From: Devosia sp.
Lineage (GTDB): Bacteria > Pseudomonadota > Alphaproteobacteria > Rhizobiales > Devosiaceae
DNA: 8,070 nucleotides
Assembly: GCA_016793415.1 (NCBI GenBank)
Contig: JAEUMC010000377.1
Coordinates: 1-8,070 of the forward strand
Reading direction: 5' to 3'
Part shown: positions 1 to 5,667 of the stretch, piece after piece
How the letters are laid out: each line of letters opens with the position of its first letter
How positions within the stretch are numbered: position 1 is the stretch's first letter
Notes under the pieces: generated by a model
Database searches by the model: none
The model's input: the letters and a program-made list of their open reading frames with translations, nothing else
Told to the model about the DNA's origin: nothing
Position numbers and translations under genes: made by a program

Positions 1-1
1 G

Positions 2-1678
2 TCGACGCTGCTGAAGATCGCCGCCGGCGAGATCGAGGCCGATGGCGGCCGCCGCTTCCTGCAGCCGGGCGCCACCATCCGCTACCTGCCGCAGGAGCCG
101 GACCTCTCGGCCTATCCGAACGTGCTCGCCTATGTCGAAGCCGGCATGCAGGCGGGCGATGATCACTACCGGGCGACCTACCTGCTCAACGCGCTCGGCC
201 TTACCGGCACCGAGGAGCCGCAGCGGCTGTCGGGCGGCGAGGCCCGCCGCGCTGCCCTGGCCCGGGTGCTGGCTCCCGAGCCCGATATCATCCTCCTCGA
301 TGAGCCGACCAACCACCTCGACCTGCCGGCCATCGAGTGGCTGGAGAATGAGCTTTCGACCATCCGCTCGGCGCTGGTGATCATCAGCCACGACCGGCGC
401 TTTCTCGCCGACCTCACCCGCTCGACCGTCTGGCTCGACCGGGGCGTGACCCGCCGACTCGACAAGGGGTTTGGCGGCTTCGAGGAATGGCGCGACCAGG
501 TGCTGGAGGAAGAGGAAACCGCCCGGCACAAGCTCGACCGGCAGATCGTCCGCGAGGAGCACTGGCTGACCTATGGCGTCACTGCCCGGCGGAAGCGCAA
601 TGTGCGCCGGCTCGACGGGCTGTTCGCGCTGCGCCAGGAGCGGCGCGACCTGAAGCGTAGCGTCGGCGAGGTGAAGATCTCGGTGGCCGAAGGCGAGACC
701 TCGGGCAAGATGGTGATCGAGGCCAAGGACATCGCCAAGGCCTATGGCGAACGTGTCATCGTCAAGGATTTTACCACCCGGGTGATCCGCGGCGACCGGC
801 TCGGCATCATCGGCGCCAATGGCGCGGGCAAGACCACGCTGATCAAGCTCTTGACCGGCGAACTGCCGCCCGACAGCGGCACGGTGCGGCTTGGCGCCAA
901 CCTCGAACTTGCGAGCCTCGACCAGCGCCGTGCCACACTGAGCGCCGACATGACGCTCAAGGAAGCAGTGACCGGCGGCGGCTCGGACACGCTTGTCATT
1001 AATGGCCAGCCCAAGCACTTCATGGGCTATTTGAAGGATTTCCTGTTCGGACCCGAGCAGGCCGGCACCGCGGTGAGCAAGCTCTCGGGCGGCGAGCGCG
1101 GCCGGCTGGTGCTGGCGCGCGTGCTGTCGCTGCCCTCGAACGTCCTGGTGCTGGACGAACCGACCAACGACCTCGACCTCGAGACGCTCGACCTGTTGCA
1201 GGAAATGCTGGCCGACTATCCGGGCACGGTGATCGTGGTCAGCCACGACCGCGACTTCCTCGACCGCGTCGCGACATCCGTCGTGGTGTCGGATGGCGGC
1301 GGGCAGTGGACCGAGTATCCGGGCGGCTATTCCGACATGGTGAGCCAGCGCGGCTATGGCGTCACGGCGCCAACCAGCGCGCCAAAGCCGAAGGCCGAAC
1401 GTGCGGCGCCGCCGCCGGCAGCGGCTCCGCCGGCGCAGAAGCAGAAACTCAGCTTCAAGCAGAAGCACGCGCTCGAGACGCTCCCCAAGGAGATCGCCAA
1501 GCTCGAAGCCGAGATCAGCAAGCTGAACGCGACGCTGGCCGATGGCAGCCTCTATGCCCGCGACCCCAAGAAGTTCACCGATACCGGCACCGCGCTCGAA
1601 AAGGCCCAGGCGGCGCTCGGCAAGGCCGAGGATGAGTGGCTGGAACTCGAGGCGCTGCGCGAGGAGATCGAGGGGTAA
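2..1678 (+). CDS. uup: Uup-type ABC-F ATPase, 5'-truncated by window edge
   Basis: This is a soluble ABC-F protein with two tandem ATPase domains and no membrane segment. The family acts on ribosomes, and Uup is also linked to DNA transposon excision and replication-associated phenotypes. The reading frame is open from base 2, where it enters inside the first Walker A motif (STLLKIAAGE), so roughly 40-50 N-terminal residues are missing. The 558 visible residues show signature LSGGEARR (about 76-83), Walker B LLDEPTNHLD (about 98-107) and switch SHD (about 129-131). An inter-domain linker with a WLTYGVTARRKRN segment follows. The second domain has Walker A GANGAGKTT (bases 812-838), signature LSGGERGR and Walker B LVLDEPTNDLD (around 1147-1180). 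A Pro/Ala-rich linker leads to a C-terminal Lys/Glu-rich coiled coil (about 1438-1675), the ABC-F C-terminal domain that separates Uup from EttA. All catalytic motifs look intact. The ABC-F call is near certain; Uup is chosen over other subfamilies because of the linker and coiled coil. Confidence 0.93.
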   Translation, partial: STLLKIAAGEIEADGGRRFLQPGATIRYLPQEPDLSAYPNVLAYVEAGMQAGDDHYRATYLLNALGLTGTEEPQRLSGGEARRAALARVLAPEPDIILLDEPTNHLDLPAIEWLENELSTIRSALVIISHDRRFLADLTRSTVWLDRGVTRRLDKGFGGFEEWRDQVLEEEETARHKLDRQIVREEHWLTYGVTARRKRNVRRLDGLFALRQERRDLKRSVGEVKISVAEGETSGKMVIEAKDIAKAYGERVIVKDFTTRVIRGDRLGIIGANGAGKTTLIKLLTGELPPDSGTVRLGANLELASLDQRRATLSADMTLKEAVTGGGSDTLVINGQPKHFMGYLKDFLFGPEQAGTAVSKLSGGERGRLVLARVLSLPSNVLVLDEPTNDLDLETLDLLQEMLADYPGTVIVVSHDRDFLDRVATSVVVSDGGGQWTEYPGGYSDMVSQRGYGVTAPTSAPKPKAERAAPPPAAAPPAQKQKLSFKQKHALETLPKEIAKLEAEISKLNATLADGSLYARDPKKFTDTGTALEKAQAALGKAEDEWLELEALREEIEG

Positions 1679-1699
1679 CGACGGCCACCACGACCACTG

Positions 1700-1847
1700 G
1701 AGCGTGTGGCCACCCCCACCCTTGATCCCTCCCCACAAGGGGGAGGGAGACGCATACTGGGATTGCGGTTCTTGCTCTCTCCCTCCCCCTTGTGGGGAGG
1801 GTAGCGCAGCTAGGCGCAGCTAGGCGAAGCTGGGTGGGGGTGGGCCA
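1700..1847. repeat. Nested palindromic intergenic repeat, copy 1
   Basis: A 22-base arm at 1727-1748 is the exact reverse complement of 1780-1801. Each arm is itself nearly self-complementary (cctcccc...gggagg). An outer pair, tggccacccccaccc (1707-1721) and gggtgggggtgggcca (1832-1847), matches apart from one extra G. The left end begins gagcgtgtggcc, a 12-mer that also occurs in copy 2 at 3101-3112. The element fills most of the gap between uup and the aldo/keto reductase gene and would form a large cruciform or RNA hairpin. It resembles dispersed intergenic repeats of Hyphomicrobiales genomes. A transcription-ending or RNA-stabilising role is inferred; no T-tract is present. Confidence 0.85.
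1804..1833. repeat. Three tandem 10-base units inside repeat copy 1
   Basis: gcgcagctag occurs at 1804-1813 and 1814-1823, followed by the variant gcgaagctgg at 1824-1833. The three units lie between the inner and outer right arms of palindromic repeat copy 1, and the left half has no matching insert. They probably arose by slippage duplication of the single 'gcagctag' seen in copy 3 (tgcagctagg, 5694-5703). Confidence 0.7.
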
Positions 1848-1876
1848 GAGCCGCGAGACCCATCAAATAGTTCTAC

Positions 1877-1905
1877 TCGACCATGACAGCCGCACCCTCT
1901 ATGAA
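1877..1905 (+). promoter_or_regulatory. Candidate sigma-70-type promoter of aldo/keto reductase gene
   Basis: TCGACC (1877-1882; 4 of 6 matches to TTGACA) lies 17 bases before TATGAA (1900-1905; 4 of 6 matches to TATAAT). The predicted transcript start is near 1912, about 29 bases before the ATG, inside the palindrome at 1910-1925. The spacing and position are good, but the match is moderate and this is inferred only from sequence. Confidence 0.4.
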
Positions 1906-1909
1906 CGCC

Positions 1910-1925
1910 ATTGAAGCGATTCAAT
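1910..1925. promoter_or_regulatory. Candidate LacI-type operator before aldo/keto reductase gene
   Basis: ATTGAAGCGATTCAAT is a 16-base palindrome with a single mismatched pair and a central CG, the usual form of LacI/GalR-family operators. It sits over the predicted transcript start and 15 bases before the start codon, where a bound repressor would block transcription. A LacI-family regulator gene lies immediately beyond the reductase gene. The assignment of regulator to site is inferred. Confidence 0.45.
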
Positions 1926-1940
1926 CGATCGAGGGAAATC

Positions 1941-2972
1941 ATGCAGTATCGCAAGCTCGGCAATAGCGGCGCCATTGTTTCCACCCAGACGCTGGGCACC
2001 ATGACGTTCGGTGCCGAAGCCGACGAGGCGACGTCGTTCCAGCTGATGGACGACTATGTGGCGGCGGGAGGCAATTTCCTCGACACCGCCGACGTCTATT
2101 CGGCCGGCACCTCGGAACAGATCGTCGGCCGCTGGCTGAAGGCGCGGCCGGAAGCGGCCAAACAGGTGCTGATCACCACCAAGGCGCGGTTCCCGATGGG
2201 CAATGGACCGAACGACCTGGGGCTGTCGCGCCGTCATCTCAACCAGGCGCTCGATGCCTCGCTGAGCCGGCTCGGGGTCGAGCACATCGACCTCTACCAG
2301 ATGCACGCCTTCGACGCGCTGACGCCGCTCGAGGAAACGCTGAGGTTCCTCGACGACGCGATCCGCAACGGCAAGATCGGCTATTACGGCTTTTCCAACT
2401 TCATCGGCTGGCAGTTGACCAAGGCGTCGTGGATCGCCAAAGCGGGCGGGCTCGCGCCGCCGATCACGCTGCAGCCGCACTACAATCTCCTGGTGCGCGA
2501 CATCGAGCATGAGATCGTGCCGGCGGCGCTCGACGCCAGTATCGGGCTGCTGCCCTGGTCGCCGCTCGGCGGCGGCTGGCTCACCGGCAAGTACAAGCGC
2601 GACCAGCTGCCGACAGGTTCGACGCGGCTGGGCGAGAACCCCAATCGCGGACAGGAATCGTACGGCCCACGCAACGAGCAGGAGCGCACCTGGCGGATCA
2701 TCGCGACCCTCGAGACCGTGGCGAAGGCGCTCGGCGTCTCGATGGCGCAGGTGGCGCTGGCCTGGCTCGCCGACCGTCCCGCCGTCACCTCGGTGATCCT
2801 CGGCGCCCGCACCCGCGAGCAGCTGGCCGATAACCTGAAGGCCGCGGATCTGAAGCTTGACGCCGAGCATGCGCAGCAGCTGACGGACGCCAGCGCGCCG
2901 GAGGTGGCGGATTATCCCTATGGCAAGGGCGGGGTGAACCAGCGGCATCGGAAGATCGAGGGCGGGCGGTAA
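1941..2972 (+). CDS. Aldo/keto reductase (NADPH-dependent oxidoreductase)
   Basis: This 343-residue cytosolic protein should be a TIM-barrel aldo/keto reductase that reduces a sugar-derived or other carbonyl with NAD(P)H. The catalytic tetrad is visible: Asp48 and Tyr53 in FLDTADVYS, Lys81 in LITTK, and His122 in DLYQMHAFD. Other family marks are LEETLRFLDD, GYYGFSNF, LLPWSPLGGGWLTGKY and the C-terminal cofactor-site stretch SVILGARTREQLADNL. Length is normal for the bacterial AKR11/12-like group. The ATG at 1941 is chosen because GAGGGA (1931-1936) lies at proper spacing and the protein then begins at the usual MQYRKLGNSG. An in-frame ATG at 1911 lies inside the operator-like palindrome and has no ribosome site. 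The gene is monocistronic, flanked by palindromic repeats on both sides and convergent with a LacI-family gene. The substrate cannot be read from sequence. Confidence 0.93.
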   Translation: MQYRKLGNSGAIVSTQTLGTMTFGAEADEATSFQLMDDYVAAGGNFLDTADVYSAGTSEQIVGRWLKARPEAAKQVLITTKARFPMGNGPNDLGLSRRHLNQALDASLSRLGVEHIDLYQMHAFDALTPLEETLRFLDDAIRNGKIGYYGFSNFIGWQLTKASWIAKAGGLAPPITLQPHYNLLVRDIEHEIVPAALDASIGLLPWSPLGGGWLTGKYKRDQLPTGSTRLGENPNRGQESYGPRNEQERTWRIIATLETVAKALGVSMAQVALAWLADRPAVTSVILGARTREQLADNLKAADLKLDAEHAQQLTDASAPEVADYPYGKGGVNQRHRKIEGGR

Positions 2973-3014
2973 AGCGTATCGCTGGACTGGATCCAACCAA
3001 ATGCACCGGCCCGA

Positions 3015-3148
3015 CACCTCCCCCTTGATGGGGGAGGCTGGGAGGGGGTGGGGCCACTGGCGCGATGCAGAGCTTACGGACCGGTCAGTCCGGGACGTCA
3101 GAGCGTGTGGCCTCCCCCCTCCCGACCTCCCCCACAAGGGGGGAGGTG
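3015..3148. repeat. Nested palindromic intergenic repeat, copy 2
   Basis: cacctccccc (3015-3024) pairs exactly with gggggaggtg (3139-3148), closing the whole element. Each end also folds on itself: cctccccc/gggggagg at 3017-3037 and again at 3126-3146. An inner pair (3040-3057 with 3107-3123) is close to complementary. gagcgtgtggcc at 3101-3112 is shared with copy 1. The repeat occupies the 223-base gap between the convergent reductase and LacI genes, where it could end transcription from both sides. I see no gene in this gap. Confidence 0.82.
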
Positions 3149-3195
3149 CCGTTCGGTGCGTGAGGCGAGACCCAGCCTTACCCGAACAGGGTCCG

Positions 3196-4257
3196 TTAGA
3201 ACCACACCTCCGGCTCGTGCAAAATCTGCAGCTCTTCGGCCGGTTCGCCATTGATGCGGCGAAGCAGCAGTTCGCCCATCTGCTTGCCGGCCAGCGCCGT
3301 GTCTTCGAAGATGGCGTCGACCTTGGGGCGGACCTGGCTGAAAATGCCGGAGGTCTGCTTCACCACCATCTGCACATCCTTGCCGATCTCGCGGCCGGCA
3401 TCGGTGATCCCTGCCATGATCGACAGGGCCGCAGCGTCGCCGGTGCAGATGAACCCGTCCGGGGCATCCGGCTCGGCGATGCGCTGCATGGTGGCGAGGC
3501 GAATCTGGTCGGCGGTGTTGTCGAGCGTCGCGCCGTCGATGATCTCATAGGCGAGCCCGGTCTCCTTGATCGCCGCCATGAAGCCGTCGCGCAGGTGATG
3601 GCCGAAGCTGAAGCGCATCGGCGGCAGGATGATCGTCACCTTGCGGCAGCCCTTGGCCTTCAACCGCATCACCGCGTGGTGGGCGAAGGCGTAGTTGTCG
3701 TAGTCGACATAAGGGTGAGCCGAGGGGAACGCGGTGCGGCCATGCGAGACGAAGGGGAAGTTCTCCTCCATCAGGAGTTTCACGCGGTCGTCGTCCGGCT
3801 GGGTGCGCGAGAAGATCACTCCATCGGCCGCCTTGTTGCGCAGGATATAGCGGATCGGATCGATCGGCGCCCCGCCGGTGAACATCGGGGTGATGACCAG
3901 ATGGTAGGGCGTGCCGCGCAGGGCCTCGGTCAGGCCCGACACCATCGACTGGCCGAAACCGAGGATTTCGTCGTGCGGGTCGAGAATCAGGCTGACCACA
4001 TGGGTGCGCCCGGTTTTCAACCTGAGCGCCGTGCGGTCGGGCACATAGCCGACTTCGGCGGCGATCTTCTGCACTCTGACGCGCGTCTCTTCCGACAGCT
4101 CGGGCGCGTTGTTGAGGGCGCGCGAGATCGTGGTGATGGCGAGCCCGGTCATTTCCGCAATGGTGCGCAGGGTCGGCTTGCCGCCCGGCTTGCCGGCGGC
4201 GCGACGCGGCTGGCGAGCCTTGGCGCGCTTGTTGTCGCGCGTCTCCGTATCGGCCAA
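3196..4257 (-). CDS. LacI/GalR-family transcriptional regulator
   Basis: The 353-residue protein has an N-terminal LacI helix-turn-helix (PTLRTIAEMTGLAITTISRALNN-type region, residues 28-50), a hinge ending RLKTGRT (79-85), and a periplasmic-binding-protein-like sugar sensor domain from about 87 to the end. It should bind a paired operator and respond to a sugar or sugar derivative. The first 27 residues form a basic extension (9 Lys/Arg) before the HTH, longer than in classical LacI. The start is TTG at 4255-4257. An in-frame TAG lies at 4285-4287, no ATG or GTG falls between, and GAGGGAG lies 7 bases before the TTG. The next in-frame Met is inside the HTH. The gene is convergent with the reductase gene and divergent from the ASCH gene. 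The palindromes at 4356-4369 and 1910-1925 suggest control of itself and of the reductase gene. The ligand is unknown; no known named regulator is recognised. Confidence 0.93.
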   Translation of the reverse strand: MADTETRDNKRAKARQPRRAAGKPGGKPTLRTIAEMTGLAITTISRALNNAPELSEETRVRVQKIAAEVGYVPDRTALRLKTGRTHVVSLILDPHDEILGFGQSMVSGLTEALRGTPYHLVITPMFTGGAPIDPIRYILRNKAADGVIFSRTQPDDDRVKLLMEENFPFVSHGRTAFPSAHPYVDYDNYAFAHHAVMRLKAKGCRKVTIILPPMRFSFGHHLRDGFMAAIKETGLAYEIIDGATLDNTADQIRLATMQRIAEPDAPDGFICTGDAAALSIMAGITDAGREIGKDVQMVVKQTSGIFSQVRPKVDAIFEDTALAGKQMGELLLRRINGEPAEELQILHEPEVWF

Positions 4258-4355
4258 CGATGATCTCCCTCGAACGGATGGTGCCTACTGGCGAGGCATT
4301 TTGGGTGAGCGGTTATGCTCCCCCAGGATCCGCTCAGGCGTAGCTCAACATGTTA

Positions 4356-4369
4356 TGCAATCGATTTCA
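4356..4369. promoter_or_regulatory. Candidate LacI-type operator upstream of lacI-family gene
   Basis: TGCAATCGATTTCA is a 14-base palindrome with one mismatched pair and a central CG. It lies about 100 bases before the TTG start of the regulator and about 85 bases before the ASCH gene. It shares T..AA.CGATT..A with the palindrome before the aldo/keto reductase gene, which fits one regulator binding both. Autoregulation is inferred. Confidence 0.38.
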
Positions 4370-4413
4370 AGGCTGGAAGCCCTGGGCGCCTATCCGGTTG
4401 GCATACTTTGGTA

Positions 4414-4448
4414 GCAACCGTTGCATCAGGCGAAACTCCGGCTAGAGT
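4414..4448 (+). promoter_or_regulatory. Candidate leaderless promoter with overlapping palindrome
   Basis: TTGCAT (4421-4426) and TAGAGT (4443-4448) are separated by 16 bases, and the ATG at 4455 lies 7 bases past the -10 element, exactly where transcription would begin. No Shine-Dalgarno sequence precedes the ATG. The perfect inverted repeat gcaac-c-gttgc (4414-4424) overlaps the -35 element and could be a repressor site. An alternative TTGGCA at 4398-4403 has only a weak -10 partner. Confidence 0.42.
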
Positions 4449-4454
4449 TCACCC

Positions 4455-5021
4455 ATGCTGTTCCGCACCAAAGACCTCGAGGCGATCTTCAGCGGCCAAT
4501 GCACGCTGGCGTTCCGGCGCTGGAAGAAGCCGACGGTCAAGCCGGGCGGCACGGTACGGACGCAACTGGGCATGGTCGGCATCGATTCGGTCGAGGCGAT
4601 CGAGCCCGGCGAGGTGACCGAGGCGGAGGCGCGCGCCGCCGGCTACAAGGACCGCGCGGGCGTCATCGCCATGTTCGACGCGCAGGAGGGCACCTGCTAT
4701 CGCATCCGCCTCCATCCGGCCGGGCCCGATCCACGAGACACGCTGCGCGAGGCAGTGCCAGACGCTGCCGAGCTGAAGACGCTGGGGGGCAAACTGCAGA
4801 GGCTCGACAAGGCGGCAACGGCGCCCTGGACCAGGCAGGCGCTGCAACTGATCGCCGATCATCCCGGCGTGGTCTCGACGACGCTGGCCGAGCGCGCCGG
4901 TCTCGAGCGCGCCGACTTCAAGCTCAACATCCGCAAGCTCAAGGCACTGGGGCTGACGATCAGCCTCGAAGTCGGCTACCGGCTGTCGCCGCGCGGCGCG
5001 GCGCTGCTCGCAACGCTCTGA
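4455..5021 (+). CDS. ASCH-like domain protein with C-terminal winged helix
   Basis: The 188-residue soluble protein appears to have two parts. Residues 1-86 resemble the ASCH domain (PUA-like beta-barrel, proposed RNA binding): FSGQCTLAFRRWKKP, a Gly-turn strand VKPGGTVRT, and ITEAEARAAGY-like text (EVTEAEARAAGY, 53-64). A charged linker (about 95-123) follows. Residues 124-184 look like a winged helix: PWTRQALQLIADHPGVVSTT, LAERAGLERADFKLNIRKLKALGL, then the wing LEVGYRLSPRGAALL. Such fused ASCH-HTH proteins exist in other bacteria as uncharacterised proteins; this recognition is from memory. The start ATG follows the -10-like TAGAGT by 7 bases with no ribosome site, suggesting a leaderless message. 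The gene is divergent from the LacI-family gene. A role in RNA- or nucleotide-linked regulation is possible, but no substrate can be named. Confidence 0.8.
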   Translation: MLFRTKDLEAIFSGQCTLAFRRWKKPTVKPGGTVRTQLGMVGIDSVEAIEPGEVTEAEARAAGYKDRAGVIAMFDAQEGTCYRIRLHPAGPDPRDTLREAVPDAAELKTLGGKLQRLDKAATAPWTRQALQLIADHPGVVSTTLAERAGLERADFKLNIRKLKALGLTISLEVGYRLSPRGAALLATL

Positions 5022-5280
5022 GTTTTTCGCCGGGACGAATCTGCCGGGCAGGAAATTTCGCTTTCATGCTAGCGATTTGGAACGCGCGGGGCTGGCGAAA
5101 CCGCCGGGGCTCACCTATCTTTCGGCCAGCGTCGACGAAAGCCGGATAGACCTGAGGCCGTCGACGCCGTACAAGGACCTGATGGCGGACTCAGCTTCGC
5201 CACACAAAAGCTGCGGGCGACGCGCTAGTCTCGCCTGCATTGGAATCACCCAGGCCATCGGCCGCCGGAAGGAGACGAAC
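5022..5280. other. Gap between ASCH gene and leader frame; no firm gene
   Basis: I see no convincing gene on either strand in these 259 bases. Minor structure includes ctgcc-g-ggcag shortly after the ASCH stop, without a T-tract, and ctttcg/cgaaag arms at 5119-5124 and 5136-5141. A -10-like GCTAGTCT (TAGTCT at 5226-5231) could serve the downstream small genes, but the sequence 16-18 bases before it (cacaaa region) is a poor -35. Start of transcription therefore remains unplaced. Confidence 0.4.
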
Positions 5281-5373
5281 ATGCACATCGCTATTCGCAC
5301 CACTCTCCAAACCGGGCTTATTGGTAAATGGGTAGATCGCTCCAACGGGTGTTACCGACCCAAACGAATGTGA
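5281..5373 (+). CDS. Possible 30-residue leader peptide
   Basis: ATG at 5281 is preceded by the strong ribosome site AAGGAGA (5269-5275) with a 5-base spacer, better than that of most genes here. It encodes a 30-residue basic peptide beginning MHIAIRTTLQTGLIGKW and ending in KRM, with no signal peptide or known motif. The TGA stop (5371-5373) falls inside a hairpin and inside the stretch that can pair with the ribosome site of the next gene 77 bases on. A ribosome finishing this frame would therefore open both the large hairpin and the masking pairing. This makes a regulatory leader peptide plausible. It could also be a chance frame; the ribosome site and RNA context are the only support. Confidence 0.42.
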   Translation: MHIAIRTTLQTGLIGKWVDRSNGCYRPKRM

Positions 5374-5412
5374 CCTCTGTCACCCATTCGTCTCACAGTT
5401 CAGGTAACACCC
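5347..5412 (+). promoter_or_regulatory. Large nested hairpin in leader of 69-residue protein gene
   Basis: The outer stem gggtgttacc (5347-5356) pairs perfectly with ggtaacaccc (5403-5412). Inside it, acgaatg (5364-5370) pairs with cattcgt (5385-5391), and tgac (5371-5374) pairs with gtca (5379-5382) around a ctct loop with a two-base bulge. No T-tract follows, so it is not a standard intrinsic terminator. A competing helix, aatgggt (5327-5333) with acccatt (5382-5388), shares bases with the inner stem, so the leader could switch folds. As DNA, the widely spaced 10-base arms could instead be a paired protein-binding site. Confidence 0.6.
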
Positions 5413-5446
5413 CGGCCGTCCCCAGAGACGTGCCGATGGAGGTCAT
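5370..5446 (+). promoter_or_regulatory. Candidate masking of ribosome site by upstream stop region
   Basis: Bases 5370-5381 (gtgacctctgtc) can pair with 5435-5446 (gatggaggtcat) over 12 consecutive positions: 9 Watson-Crick and 3 G-U. This helix covers GGAGGT (5438-5443), the ribosome site of the gene at 5450. The same 5370-5381 bases form the inner hairpin at 5364-5391, so the two states exclude each other. This is a translational-attenuator layout. The complementarity is seen directly; function is inferred, and ACCTC-type matches to ribosome sites do arise by chance. Confidence 0.35.
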
Positions 5447-5449
5447 TCC

Positions 5450-5659
5450 ATGCAGCATGCCCATTTCGAAAAGCCACATAGCGCCAAGCCCATAGCTGTC
5501 GATATCGACGGCGAACCAAAGGGCGTCCTGGTCGCACACGATGCCGGCTTCCGCTTCCTCGCCGTCAAGCTCGACGCGTTCGGAGTGGATGGCCAGGTGT
5601 TCGCCACCATCGAGGCCGCCGAGGCGGCAGTCCGCGACGCATTGCGTCCGGAAGTCTGA
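5450..5659 (+). CDS. Small hypothetical protein, 69 residues
   Basis: The function is not recognised. The 69-residue protein is soluble, without a signal peptide or membrane segment. The N-terminus is His-rich and polar (MQHAHFEKPH). The rest reads like alternating short beta strands with glycine turns (PIAVDIDGEPKGVLVAHDAG, then FRFLAVKLDAFGVDGQVF), followed by one amphipathic helix (IEAAEAAVRDAL, about 54-65). The text resembles small uncharacterised proteins of Hyphomicrobiales, but no family can be named. GGAGGT (5438-5443) sits 6 bases before the ATG, supporting this start; codon use matches the neighbours. The upstream leader with a possible peptide and switchable fold suggests translational control. 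Downstream is a palindromic repeat and then the convergent kinase gene, so it is the last gene of its transcript. Confidence 0.72.
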   Translation: MQHAHFEKPHSAKPIAVDIDGEPKGVLVAHDAGFRFLAVKLDAFGVDGQVFATIEAAEAAVRDALRPEV

Positions 5660-5667
5660 GCCTCTGC

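Noticed and set aside
1727..1801. CRISPR array or transposon ends
   Set aside because: The arms are inverted, not direct, with no regular spacers. No transposase gene or target duplication is visible.
1911..1940. Upstream in-frame start giving the reductase ten extra residues
   Set aside because: No ribosome site precedes it and it overlaps the operator-like palindrome; the ATG at 1941 has GAGGGA and gives the usual AKR N-terminus.
1899..3251. Long open frame antisense to the aldo/keto reductase gene
   Set aside because: It runs across a clear AKR with an intact catalytic tetrad and through palindromic repeat copy 2. Its translation is Arg/Pro/Ala-rich with no domain, as expected of antisense frames in GC-rich DNA.
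3001..4263. Long plus-strand open frame over the LacI-family gene
   Set aside because: It is antisense to a full LacI protein and starts inside a repeat. The His/Arg/Gly-rich translation has no recognisable motif.
4307..4320. gagc-ggttat-gctc inverted repeat as an operator
   Set aside because: Arms are only 4 bases and no central CG or match to the other palindromes exists; expected by chance.
5226..5231. TAGTCT as a firm -10 element for the small leader frame
   Set aside because: No acceptable -35 sequence lies 16-18 bases upstream, so it is only mentioned as a possibility in the gap entry.
5347..5412. Intrinsic terminator
   Set aside because: The stems are strong but the following sequence (ggccgtccccagag) has no T-tract, and a gene with its own ribosome site starts 38 bases later.
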